64,000 bases of DNA from Leptodontidium sp. MPI-SDFR-AT-0119 (lineage: Eukaryota > Ascomycota > Leotiomycetes > Helotiales > Leptodontidiaceae), in contig JAHLEZ010000035.1 of assembly GCA_020726505.1 (NCBI GenBank), positions 62,001 to 126,000 on the forward strand. Direction: 5' to 3'. Position 1 is the stretch's first letter, and each line of letters begins with the position of its first letter. The translations under genes were made by a program, and so were the position numbers. Below the pieces are notes generated by a model. That model saw nothing but the letters and a program-made list of their open reading frames with translations. It did no database searches and had not been told where the DNA came from. Positions 11,184 through 21,579 of this stretch are shown here, piece after piece.

Positions 11184-11499
11184 TAGCGTGAGGGAAGCGC
11201 CATTGAAAACAGACGTGAGTGTTACTAAGCATGATGAAACTTCGCCTCACTAGCGAACGTACCAAAGTTAAACAGTATAAGAGCAGCGTGGATGTGTATT
11301 GAGAAGGATTATTTAATTGCAAATAAAGAATAACATAAACGACAGAGAATCTCTATTCTTTCTCTAGACCTTGTTATCCTCAATAAAGTCTTTCTCTCCC
11401 TAGGTTATTCTTCTAGTCAGTAATAATGTAATCTGATCTGCTTTGTTTGTACGTAAGACCTAGCCCAAAATCTCATCTGGGACAAGTTCTTATATAATA

Positions 11500-11605
11500 A
11501 CTTATTGTGCAACAAATAGCCGTACGACAAATGATTATGTAACAAGTAGATATGCAACGGGTTATTGTGAAACAGTTTATCATATAATAAGCAGCTGTAC
11601 AACAA
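11500..11605. repeat. Degenerate 15-bp tandem repeat
   Basis: Successive units such as TATGTAACAAGTAGA, TATGCAACGGGTTAT and TGTGAAACAGTTTAT share a CAAC/GTTAT pattern at 15-base spacing over about seven units. On the minus strand it would read as a Leu/His/Asn/Tyr repeat, but there is no convincing gene around it. Confidence 0.6.
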
Positions 11606-11837
11606 AGTTATTCAAGTTTGTGAGACCATGTGATGGTTCTACCGACACCTCCTGATGAAACGCCGAGAGAGACATAAAAGGTTTCGTCAGATAGCATACA
11701 TAAGTCGAAAGACCTCTCAGAACCTTTAAGGTATCTGGAAAGTCTTCGTTGAATGGGATATCTTGAACTCTGAGTTTCGTCCTTTGCTTTTGTTCCGCCT
11801 TGACAGACCAAAATTGTTATTTTAAGTCAAGGGGAAA

Positions 11838-12138
11838 TGTTGGCACCAGACCTATCCACAGCTGCTGAGATCTTTGTCGCGAGGCAAGTACAAATTTACA
11901 AGATATGTTACAAGATATGTACCACAGAACCAAAATAGGATCTATGCTTGAATACATGATGAAGAAAGTTTGCCTAAGCATCAAAGAAGCTAGAACGAAG
12001 TCTCGTTGAGCATTAGAATGGTACCCTGATATATACTCAGACTGACTCTATTGTGTGCTCAGGTTGCTCAGGCTGAGCTCAGACAATGCTCAGTCACTGT
12101 CAGCTCAGGTTAAAGCGGCAGCTGCTCACGTCCTAACA
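11838..12138 (+). repeat. LTR-like sequence (TGTTGG..TAACA) after a purine tract
   Basis: The segment begins TGTTGGCACCAGACC directly after AAGGGGAAA, which resembles a polypurine tract. It ends GCAGCTGCTCACGTCCTAACA-like, so both ends carry TG..CA with an imperfect inverted match. It lies just upstream of the gene at 12183. Its last 80 bases recur near 34,170-34,290, and the similarity continues past 12138 as far as about 12185, so the true right boundary is unsure. No matching second LTR or TSD is visible in the window. Confidence 0.4.
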
Positions 12139-12182
12139 CTAAACCGGAACTGGCCAAAGAAAGAAAGTTCAGCCTGACTTTT

Positions 12183-13384
12183 ATGGAAACAGAACAGCCA
12201 CAGCAAATTCCAGATCTGAAGTCAATATTCTACGAGTTGAAATTCTCACCTTGTGGCCAATACGTGGCGAATGTTGAACGTCAAGTTGACAAGAATGAGT
12301 TCTCGGTGGGACACTGGAATTTCACCATCTGGAAAAATGAGTCACCGGGTGCTTCAGCAGCTCATACTTCTGCTTGGCAACGAATCGTAACGCTTTGCGA
12401 CATTTACGGCGACTTTCTACATGATGGAAATCTTGCAGTCAATCCGCAATTTCAGATGATAGCTCTCTTAGAGATCGCGCAAGTCCCATCTAACCAGGAG
12501 TCAATATGGAAATTTGGCACACCCACCCAAGGTTTGTGCACATGATCATGATCTGTGAGACAATATTGACTCAAGAGCAGGCAAGCCGAGAACAGCAATG
12601 GTATACGGAACCGGTCTTCGAAACTTACACCATTCGCCGTGCGGACGTTTCTTGTTTGGAGACCACTTCTACTACGGAACAGGTAGGATGGTACATCTGG
12701 AAGGATACCTGGCGGATGCCGCCCCTGTCCCACCACCAAACCTGGAAGTGGTCGACGACCATGAACTATCAGACATAGAAATGGAGGACAGCTCCGACGG
12801 TGGCTTCACGCACGGGACTCAAATTACTTCGACACAATTAATCTTAGCAAGAGATTATCGCCAAACCATGCAGTCCTCGAATACAATCACTCTTGCTGCG
12901 CCCAACGGTATACCGGAATTGAGCACTGTTCGCAGTTATGCTGATGGTGCCGTGGTTCTGCAACGCCTCTCATCGCTCATCAATGATGAGAGGTGCCTGC
13001 TCTACCTGCCAAATCGTACGTATGCTTGCACCTCAGTAAACATCCTCAACGACAGTGAAGGAAGTCCGGACAATGTCCGAATGGTGTTGACTACCAATTT
13101 CCAAGATTTTTACACATGGGGCAGCCCACTGAATCTGCAGTCTGCGAGTATTATCACGCGACCTGTTCAATCTATTCAGCAATACAAGTTGCCAAACGCC
13201 CAGCACCGAATCGTAAGTCTCCTTGCCCACTTCCTAGCTTTCTATCTGTGTTGGCCAGCTTCACGGGGTCGCTAACATGTTCCAGGCGTACGAAGCTGGA
13301 GAGCTATCTCGCATGCCTAATGCTAGTGCGCAGGAACTCTTGACACTAGAGGACGGTGTCTCTTATGGTGCTCGTGATCAATAG
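12183..13384 (+). CDS. WD-like repeat protein, possibly 5'-truncated
   Basis: Modelled as exons 12183..12531, 12596 (or 12581)..13212 and 13286..13384; either second acceptor keeps the frame, giving about 354 or 359 residues. Two WD-like blocks are visible: LKFSPCGQYVANV near residue 20 and LHHSPCGRFLFGDHFYYGTG after the first intron. Between and after them lie WNFTIW and a beta-rich stretch (SSLINDERCLLYLPNRT, then YTWGSPLNLQSASIITRPV). The product resembles the C-terminal beta-propeller part of larger fungal WD proteins. No NACHT or F-box region is present, and the start codon sits at the edge of an LTR-like dispersed repeat. I suspect truncation by the repeat, or a chimeric start. Function unknown. 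Confidence 0.6.
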
Positions 13385-14376
13385 TGCCATTATTTTTAGG
13401 CTGTACATCTGTGTTATGTTGTATGCCCATGGTCGAGACTTGGTCTCTCAGCCTGTTCTGAGGGATTGCAAGTCACTCATGTCATGGTACTGCTTCTGGA
13501 CGGCTCATAGAGGTGGTCGCGACAGCGGAGTGCCATGCTTACCAATAATCTTAAGCAGTATGATTGGAGCGGGGAAACTATGATCCTGGTAAAGTCACAG
13601 CTTTCCCCAAAGTAGACAAAGTTGACAAAGTTGAAATGATGCTACACGTTCGGCTACAAAATTGAAAAGCTACTTATGAATGGCATTCAGCGAAAACATG
13701 CCGGAGGCTTCAGATAACTTTAGGAAGAATGAATACCGCATTTCGAATTCCTACAGATTTGAAGACAAATAAAGACGGGGCCTCCCAAAACATGATCTGC
13801 CATGATGTCCCACAAGCATCGACTACCGCGCCGAAGCCCTGGCGAAAATGGGATTGAGCAAGATATGGGGACTTCCTATTCATTCTTCTTGGTCACTGCT
13901 CTACCAAATGGGACACTACGCCATGTGCGACTGCTTGCTCTGGGGTAGAAGGGGTCACCACAGTGGAGTCGTGAGTGAATTGTGTCACCCTGGAATGGGT
14001 AAACAAATTGTTACCAGAACAGACCGACCCCGTTGAAAGGTCTAGCCTAAGGCTGCCTAGTTTGGAAGTTGTCGAACCAACCTAGCAATTCATATAGCAT
14101 CTGATCATGAATATTCACCGTTTAGGCAGCTGATGAGTCATGACACGTTCTAATTGGCCTGATTTCTACCACGGATGACTTAAATACGCTAGTCGCTTAA
14201 GCGAGGTCGCGCTAAACCAGTATAAATATTCTCTCCATGTCAACAAAACAACAACAATAGTAACATCAGTCCGTCGCGTCACAGGAAACTTCAATTAAGC
14301 AAACTACTACCACAATAGCAACAGTACTCAGCTGTATCTACAATACCAAACGCCACAGCCTGACCACAGCCATAAC
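13385..14376. other. Gene-free stretch / promoter of the 14377 gene
   Basis: No supported gene. The final 150 bases form an A/C-rich leader (many CAACAA steps) ending at the ATG at 14377. Confidence 0.6.
14221..14228 (+). promoter_or_regulatory. TATA-box-like TATAAATA
   Basis: TATAAATA lies 156 bases before the ATG at 14377 and precedes a C/A-rich leader, a plausible core promoter position for that gene. Confidence 0.45.
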
Positions 14377-15157
14377 ATGTCGCCAATCAAGTCAAAGTCA
14401 ATGTCCGAGACAGTCAATCACAGTGTTCTTCCAGAGCCACATCAACTGTCTCGAGGTATGTACACTCGTGAAGGTATTGCTTCCATGACCCCGGCTCACA
14501 CAAGTATTGAGTCTAAGGTTAAGGCGCCTTCCAATTCAGTTGCCGGCATGGGACTCATCAGCAACCCTTTGGCCCCTCGCAGATCGACTCGTTTGGCCAA
14601 AGCCAGTCCCACCACTCCCAACCTTGACTCGCCAACTTGCCCACCATCCTTCAGAGCTGCGAAGACTCATCGCATGATCACCAGATCTACTGGCAGCAAA
14701 CTCGTCAAGTCATCCAGGATCTCGAAGACTTCCAAGCCTGTTAAGAAGGCCTTGCCAACTGCTGCTATTTCAAAGAAAGCTGTGAAGATATACCATGAGA
14801 TGTAAGTCACATCTCCCCTCCCAACTTCTTGCTCCTAATCATGTGTACTAACTTGTAATAGCATGAAGGACTACCCTGCCCCGGCCTCTCTCCCCAAGTC
14901 AACACCAAGCATCAGCAGGTAAGCATACATGCATCCCAACAATGGACGAATTTGCACAACTAACTGTTTAGTGTCGCTTCACCGACGCAGGTTGCTGTTT
15001 CCGCGCAAGCCACCCTCTTCATTCAAGGTCAACCACTCAACGAGATCTCCTATAACAAGTAAGATGCCTCTACATGCACGAATACCTCGCTGAGTCCCTG
15101 CTAATAATAAGTAGCCTCGCAGTCCGTACCAAATTTTCCGACAGCCAAGAAGAATAA
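14377..15157 (+). CDS. Small basic Ser/Thr/Lys-rich protein, four exons
   Basis: Exons 14377..14801, 14862..14918, 14972..15058 and 15115..15157. Each intron starts GTAAG and ends in TAG, and the frame stays open to TAA at 15155. About 203 residues. The protein is rich in Ser, Thr, Lys and Pro, with basic clusters such as APRRSTRLAK (about residue 67) and SKTSKPVKKALP, which look like nuclear-localisation or DNA/RNA-contacting segments. The last exons encode TQVAVSAQATLFIQGQPLNE and end SDSQEE. There is no signal peptide or membrane helix, and I recognise no family. Four regular introns in one frame argue that it is a real gene. A decayed gene lies downstream at 15690-16347. Confidence 0.65.
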
Positions 15158-15689
15158 AGGGGGGTATCTCAGCTCAGGATGAAGGAGGCATACAAGTGCA
15201 GCAGGCTGCACATTAGGGAGTCGTTTGACTGGAGTTCAATTTGATTTCGATGCCCAGGGAGGAGTTTCGGGCGTTTGTATGGTAAATTCGAGCGTTTCCC
15301 AAATATCAAGGACCATCCAATACATCAAAACTAACTGCTCTCGTGATTACCATCCGTGGATGAACCATCATCATATACTTACCCCATGCCCAAGATTGGA
15401 GATGGGCACAGATGGAGTATTCACCCAGCTTTATGATTGAGATCACTTCTAATTCAATTCAGCAATGTCCCTTCTTCTCGTCACTCACCAAAAAGGTGGT
15501 GAACCGAGTCACGTTTCTGACATGTTTACTCGAACACACGAGGGTGGCGTGTTCGCGAACTCATTGTCCTTCTCGAAGAGTGCGATCCAAGTGCTCCATT
15601 GCGATTCCTCGAGCAATTTGAGACGCGACCTATCTAGTTCTGCTTCCGCGTGAGATTTCAACTTTCAACCTAGGGCGTCAGACTTAGAA

Positions 15690-16347
15690 ATGTCTACCTA
15701 CACCTCAAACAGAAGTCGCTACTCGTTAATCAACGATGAAGACCATGACCAGTCTGAGGAAGAACACTCACATGACAAGGAAATGACCGTCGCCTTTCGT
15801 CCCAACCCGAACAACCTCTCGGCCTGCCCTCTTCCTATCTCGAAGCCAACTGCCCTTCCTAGCAGAAAAGAAAAGCCCCTATCGACTCTGTTCCATCACT
15901 TGGAAACCAAGCCACCTTTAGTCGATCTCTCGAGGAGCGCTACAATATGCTAGAGAAATGGGAGAAGGAATACTATCTAGGTGCTCTCAACTTCGAGAGA
16001 TAATACAAAGAGTACTGTGTTCTGATGCGGTTCTTCGTGGAGAACGGAGGCCCACTGCCAAAGATACCAAGAGAACCTGAGTTTCCCCTGAATCCTGAGA
16101 TGCCTCTGCTACCATCTGTGGCTGTAAGGAATCTCATCCAAGCAAGCAAGCGGAGTGGTATGAGAAACGTCTCGAGGAACAACTTCCCTTTCAATCGATA
16201 CCCTGTTCTAAACGTCAAGTCTATTACCGGAGCTGTGGTCTCTAAGAGAATGTTGTTGAGAGTTGGCATTTTGAAGGCTTCTAGACTAGTGCACAGTGGG
16301 GTCACGGAAGAGAAATTCACTGTCTGGACCAGAAGTAGAGGCTGTTG
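15690..16347 (+). pseudogene. Decayed unknown gene (frameshift plus stop)
   Basis: An acidic N-terminal frame from the ATG at 15690 (DEDHDQSEEEHSHDKEM) gives way by a one-base shift to a coding-like run (SRSLEERYNMLEKWEKEYYL). This hits a TAA where Q would fit, then continues (YKEYCVLMRFFVENGGPLPK and REPEFPLNPEMPLLP). A further shift yields EWYEKRLEEQLPFQ. The pieces look like one helical protein broken by small lesions. No family is recognised. 15160-15690 holds only short open frames. Confidence 0.4.
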
Positions 16348-16666
16348 AATCAAGTAAGACGGCAACTTAATCCCACACCGCGAGGTATTCTCTTGATGAA
16401 GGTAATGTAGGCATTGATGAGATATGAGGGAATAAGTCATGCGTATACCCTTTGTCAGATTGAACCAAGTCGGATAGGATTCTCGAGAGGTATGACATAG
16501 TGGCACGATGACAATGTAGGCAGAAATCAAACGAGAAGCGTTTGTCGATTATTGACGAGGTGTAATTTGATACTTTGCTCCAGGAAGCAAACAAGCCTAC
16601 TCAAAGCCACTATTGAATGCTTTATCCAGTGACAAGTCTATATTTCCAGTAAGGAAAAATCGGAAA

Positions 16667-17890
16667 TCAAAACGGCAAATCTGGTGAAATGAACGCAGTG
16701 CGAAAAAAGCTTGATACAATCCCCAATCTGCCAATAATCTCAACAAAGGTCCATTCCCCCAGCAGCCCCACTCTCACCCGCGCCTTGGCCGTGCCTATTC
16801 TCTCTAATTCGGAATGACAAATTACTGCAGAAGAAAGTCAGTAAATTAAAGTAGCCAGAGAGCTCTCAAACTTACCCAAAATTCCAGAACCCCAAGTCTC
16901 ATCCTTTCCCACCTTATTTGCTTCCGATCTCTTCTTTCTCGCCCCTCTGAAAGCAGCAATTACAGGAACCGGGCCACCATTTGCAATACTCAGGACCCCC
17001 TTCTGCACCCCATCTCCTTTTTTCTTGTGCGTGCTGTGTGGTCTGCGAATGTAGCGAATTACGCCACGACGAGGAGTTGAGACTGCCTTATTGTTTGTGG
17101 ACATGCCGAAAGATGTAGATGCGGGCTGGGCGGCAGGCACTTCTGACCCTGGATTAGGGGAGATCTTGGCAATCATGACAACTAGGTGGATACTAATGTG
17201 TTGAAGGTCGCTGGCGCTGCAATTTGGGCTTTCTGTGAATGCTTTGATGTCGGCAAGTTGAATGTCAACAATGGCTTTCCGGTCATCGCGCGGCTCGGTG
17301 GTGCCTGGATTGGGGGCGAGCGGATCCATGAAGCAGTAACTCTCGAGATGTCAAAATCTAGCCCTGTCATCGATGAGGTGTGAAAGAGAGACTGATAATG
17401 TCGCAGGTGATGCAGACGGTGTTGGGTTGTCGAAGTACAACCTGATGGATGAGTGTCGCTTAGCGACACTAGCGTTGAGCATCGATGCCTGATGCCTACC
17501 TCCTTTGAGTACGGCATCCCCTCCGGAAGCATAATCAACTTAGCATTGTCATTTTTAACAAACTAAACTTTAGAATGGTTTAATGTGCTATTTCTGAATT
17601 AATATCGCAAGTGGCATGTTGAATTGCTTTACCTGTTTGACGAAAATATCCGCTACACCCTTGTACCGATCAGCATCTTCGAGAAAGAACTTGCGGAGAC
17701 TGGGGAATTTATCTATGGCCTTGTTCTATCTTGTATTGCCAAAGCTGTAGTCCTTCGAAGTCGTTGATTTCGAAGCGCTGTTCCGCAAGACTTTGTCCGA
17801 TTTGCTCGTGGCGAAGATGCACAAAGCGAGGACTCGAGGAGAGTTTGTTGGATAGTGCACAGTTGTTGGGGGCTAGGAAGAAGTGTAACC
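16667..17890 (-). pseudogene. Fragmented minus-strand gene of unknown family
   Basis: Reading the minus strand from about 17890: an open piece with PRFVHLRHEQIGQSLAEQRF and EGLQLWQYKIEQGH, then a frame change to IDKFPSLRKFFLEDADRYKG and VADIFVKQ, then after a probable intron NDNAKLIMLPEGMPYSKE. After GTAGGC..CATCAG comes LYFDNPTPSASPATLSVSLS, and one TGA later (an R codon would fit) the frame from the ATG at 17329 onward (MDPLAPNPGTTEPRDDRKAI, then a basic C-terminal half with GARKKRSEANK). A GTAAGT..GCAG intron near the 3' end would extend it to a TGA at 16667..16669. It looks like a once-continuous gene carrying a frameshift and a stop, though a shorter intact gene at 16838..17329 remains possible. 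Confidence 0.4.
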
Positions 17891-18556
17891 TTAGTCTGTT
17901 TTTTATGACGTTAAGAAATATCTTTTAGTTCTGATGCATATACGTTATCCACGTCCGGAGCGTATACATACAGTCTTAGTAGAGAGCCACACATCTCGCT
18001 TAGCGAAAGGGGAGTGAATTGTATTTATTTTTACAAGTGACTCTGTAAAAGTTCCAGCCAACCGTTTCTCCAGACGCTGGGGGAGTCACACAATAGCGCG
18101 TCATAAACCTAGCGACTAGGTACAAACCGACAAGAGCTGAACTGGCTGTAGCAGTGGGAGCCGGGCTGGGTACTAGGCTTATTTAGATGGAGCTCGCTCC
18201 CCTGACCACAACTGGGAAGAAAATTAGTACAAACAGGTATCCTAATTCAGCGAAGATAGCCTCCTAACTGTAATTACCTTCCCTAAATGATTTGTAAAAA
18301 ATATAAGATTCATATAGGTGAGTCTACATGCAGACCGGATTGCTCACTTCGACGGGACCGTCGAGTCACATGTACAGTACGCGGTGTTCACTTTTGAATC
18401 CTTGCCACAAAATGCAAAAATCGAAGGGCCGTTCACCTTAACCTGGAAGAGCTGAGTTTGCAAAATCACTGCAACGCAAGTCAGAGCTCAACATCGTCAA
18501 ATCAACTTCTTGCGATCTCGCACACGCCTCCAACCGACATAAACAACATCTTCGAA
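17891..18556. other. Gene-free stretch
   Basis: Nothing recognisable apart from the probable leader of the 18557 gene. Composition is ordinary. Confidence 0.5.
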
Positions 18557-19081
18557 ATGGCAACCCCAAGCAGAGCTCAACGTCTTTCGGCAATTGAAAA
18601 GAACTTTACATCCTTCCAGAGAATTACTTCAGACCCGGATATTACAGACGAGCAGCTTCAGATAATAGATAACCGGTTGGCCTATTTGAAGCAAGACCTC
18701 CACCTCGATGAAAAGAAGCGGGAGATCGTCGATAAGCTGCTGGACGATGAGGAAGAGGAAAGAGAGAAGAGAGAAAAGAAGAGAATGAAGAAACAGGCTA
18801 AAGAAAGGTAGTCAGTCACCTTTGGGATGTTGTTCACCCTTGAACATTTTGCTCACTTACTGTACTGTAGGAGAATCCACACCACAGAGATGAATGCCGT
18901 GAAGGCAGAAGATGATGCGATGGAGGGAGTGATTCAAAACAGAGTCTCTAGGGAAAGCGAAAGGGATTTAGCAAAGGTTGAGGATTTGGAGATGGAGGAT
19001 GTTGATCTGCAGCATGTAAAGAAAACGAAGTTGAGATTCAAGAAGAAGAGGGCCGCGATCAAGACGGAAAGACTGGATTGA
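18557..19081 (+). CDS. Small charged coiled-coil protein, two exons
   Basis: Exons 18557..18807 and 18871..19081 join through a 63-bp GTAGTC..CTGTAG intron to give 153 residues. The ATG at 18557 (MATPSRAQRLSAIEKN) is preferred over an in-frame one 99 bases upstream. The protein is extremely charged and helical: DEEEEREKREKKRMKKQAKE in exon 1, then alternating acidic and basic helices (KVEDLEMEDVDLQHVKK) and a basic tail (KLRFKKKRAAIKTERLD). No membrane segment. It has coiled-coil or nuclear-protein character; no named family. The neighbouring secreted-protein gene at 19392 is convergent. Confidence 0.65.
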
Positions 19082-19391
19082 GTCATTCTTGGCCACCACA
19101 TTGTCAAATCGACCCCTACTTCAATCCATTGACCCTTCTAAAGCAAGAAAATGGCAACTAACAATCAATCAGTCAATAAGTTGGTCAACAGCATCTTTAG
19201 TAGCAATCCTCTCCTGAAGTGAAAACAAATCCGACATTGTATTGGTTTCCCTGCCTCCCCATTCAACGACGAAAAGTTTGCCAAACTATCATAACACAAA
19301 TTCTTCCTCTTGATATCAAGTTTACGACCGCGGCTACAGTCCAACGTTTCTGTGTCCATTCTTCGCACTAACGTCACTCCCGGATTTGCCA

Positions 19392-19983
19392 TCACACCTT
19401 CAAGGCTGTAGTGCTTGGAAAATCCAGTGCAGCAAATCGACAAGTTGGCCAGTCGTCGAATTGAGAGGTACATCTCAGACCCGGACAGCACCACAGCTTT
19501 CTTGAGTTCTTAGGATCTCGCCCACAGTATTCGCCTTCACTCGGACATGTTGGCTCCTCATCAATCACAGCTACCTTTGGGGAACTTGATTCCCGGTGGT
19601 TGGTGACCCAATCCAACTGTGCACCATCCGCTTCTGCGAATTGGCTTCCCTCTCGACCACCTCCTTGAGTTTCGATGACTCTTTTTTCCGACTTCTCATG
19701 GTCGGATATTCCGCACTACAAATGATCAGTCAACGGTTCACCTCAGAAGTCATGGGACAATGTAGATTTTACTTTGAATTTACCGATGCATTCAGATCGA
19801 GAGGAGACCAGGATTTCTGTGCCATGGTGTTAGCATTGACTTCAAATTAACCATCAGACCTTGGAGCTCACTCTTTGGGGATTGCTTACCGACTAGGACA
19901 ACGTGGCGAGCTGCGGGCAGAAACAGAGCTGGAATGGTACAGATGAATGCAGCCAGAGAAATAAGTATGTAAATTATCTTCAT
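19392..19983 (-). CDS. Small secreted cysteine-rich protein, knottin-like pattern
   Basis: Three exons (19983..19890, 19839..19784, 19715..19392) give 157 residues in one frame; the introns run GTAAGC..GAAG and GTAAAT..TTGTAG. The N terminus MKIIYILISLAAFICTIPAL is a clear signal peptide, with processing likely near the following LPAAR. A poorly structured middle (EKSEKRVIETQGGG) leads to a C-terminal module with six cysteines spaced C-x6-C-x11-CC-x4-C-x9-C (CPSEGEYC, WCC, LRC, PTC). That spacing is typical of inhibitor-cystine-knot (knottin) folds. Fungal secreted proteins of this size and cysteine content are often apoplastic effectors or antimicrobial peptides, but nothing here shows the target. 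One further cysteine (C of CGISDH) opens exon 3. Cleavage and fold are inference. Confidence 0.7.
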
Positions 19984-21579
19984 GGTGGATTGTATCAAGT
20001 ATATGGCGGAAAGGCGGTGGGAGAGGATGGTGATTTAGCAAAATAGCAGACAGGATTGAAATATCGAGGAGGTGGCCTAAAGATAACTTAATATGTTGGA
20101 ATCAGAAATTGGGAGAACGGAATTGTTTCATAACCCTTGGCACAGGTCGCCGAGATCATCAACGACACTGCTTTATTCCTCAACCTTTGGTGCTTTTCAA
20201 TTTAACTCGAGTTATACAATTGAACTGTGTGACTTTAATCTGGAAGAAGATCATCGCTCTCGAGATACTAGCCCAAAGGCACTGTGATACAGTGTCCCAC
20301 CATTATTTGTGAATTGATGAGCGTACAGAAGATCATAATTTCTCTTGTTGCGGCTGGTATGGATGCGTTGGGGAATTATCTTGGGAATCATGTTGAAGTC
20401 TTATCACAGGGCGCCCACTCTGAAAACGGGGGATTTTTTTTTTAAAAAAAAAAAAGAAAAAAAATTTATACCCGGAATCACAAGAGAATATGTTTCCCTT
20501 TGGAAAAAGAGATAATGCGGATTGTTTAATCGTTAGCCTCGACTGTCGTTCTGTGAGATGCTGTTAAGCCCCGAAGAATACTATTACAACCCAAAAGAAC
20601 CATCCGATGGTATTGTTTGAGACGTTAACTCTATCCGTCACGATGTGTCTCTTCACGAGACCAGTTCCAAGAATGAGCCGAAGCTGACTCCGCCATCGCG
20701 CACTGAGTACTGAATTCTAGATCTCGACGAACAAGTCACACTAGACAGACTGGTGATTGGACAGCGACAAGAAAGCGGTGCACTTGGAGGTTTTCGGAGC
20801 TAAGAGTTGAGATCATGCCGAGACGGCAGGACAAATGTCATGCGATGCTTGAGCTTTATAAGCTTTGCATCAGCCCGCTGGTGGGGGTGCCTTATTGTAA
20901 GTTGTGTCTCAGTCGTGAGTCGTGAAGAATTTGTTCATGACAGGGAGTGGATTCTCAACCCCCCTTCGGTCGGTTATCTTGTTTACGTTGTTAAATTCAG
21001 TCTTTCAACTGGACCCTATACCAGATTCATTTCTGATCGTGGCCTGAATAGACACATTTCATGTTTCAAACAACATCGACTCTATGAATGATCCGACGAA
21101 AGAATTTCTCCTAGAACAGCGCGTCTTCGAATTCCCGGGTGGCGATACTGTACCCCGCTTAGAAGCCGGTCACGCAATTCCGACATTCAATTGACCATCA
21201 CCAAACGCCGAAAAGGACTGCGTTTCCCACCCTTCTCGGCTCAGAACCCCTCTCACTACCTTATCTTTGCTCCTTATCTTGAACAGTTGATGTTGAGACG
21301 ATTTCTCATTTGCTGAAATGGAGAAGTGTTCCTGGCGACATAAAAGCCTTCTCTTGCGAATAACTGCATTTTTGGTCAAGCCACTGAGCACGAAGACAAG
21401 ATGTGCTTTCGGGGCTTGATAGTGGATCCAAGAAGTCTCTTTGCTTGGAAAGAGATTTCTGTACATATGGCGAGCCTTGCTTTCAATATATTGATGTGGT
21501 TCTTCAAAATTATTCACAACTCACTAAATCTCACAAAATTTCACTGAGCTTCATATTCTTGACGTACTGTACCGCATCA
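19984..21579. other. Gene-free stretch
   Basis: No supported gene. Contains a T10-A12 run at 20434..20455. Short open frames here have no family signal. Confidence 0.6.

Noticed and set aside
15973..16530. 185-residue minus-strand frame
   Set aside because: It is the opposite strand of the decayed plus-strand gene at 15690-16347 and has no domain.
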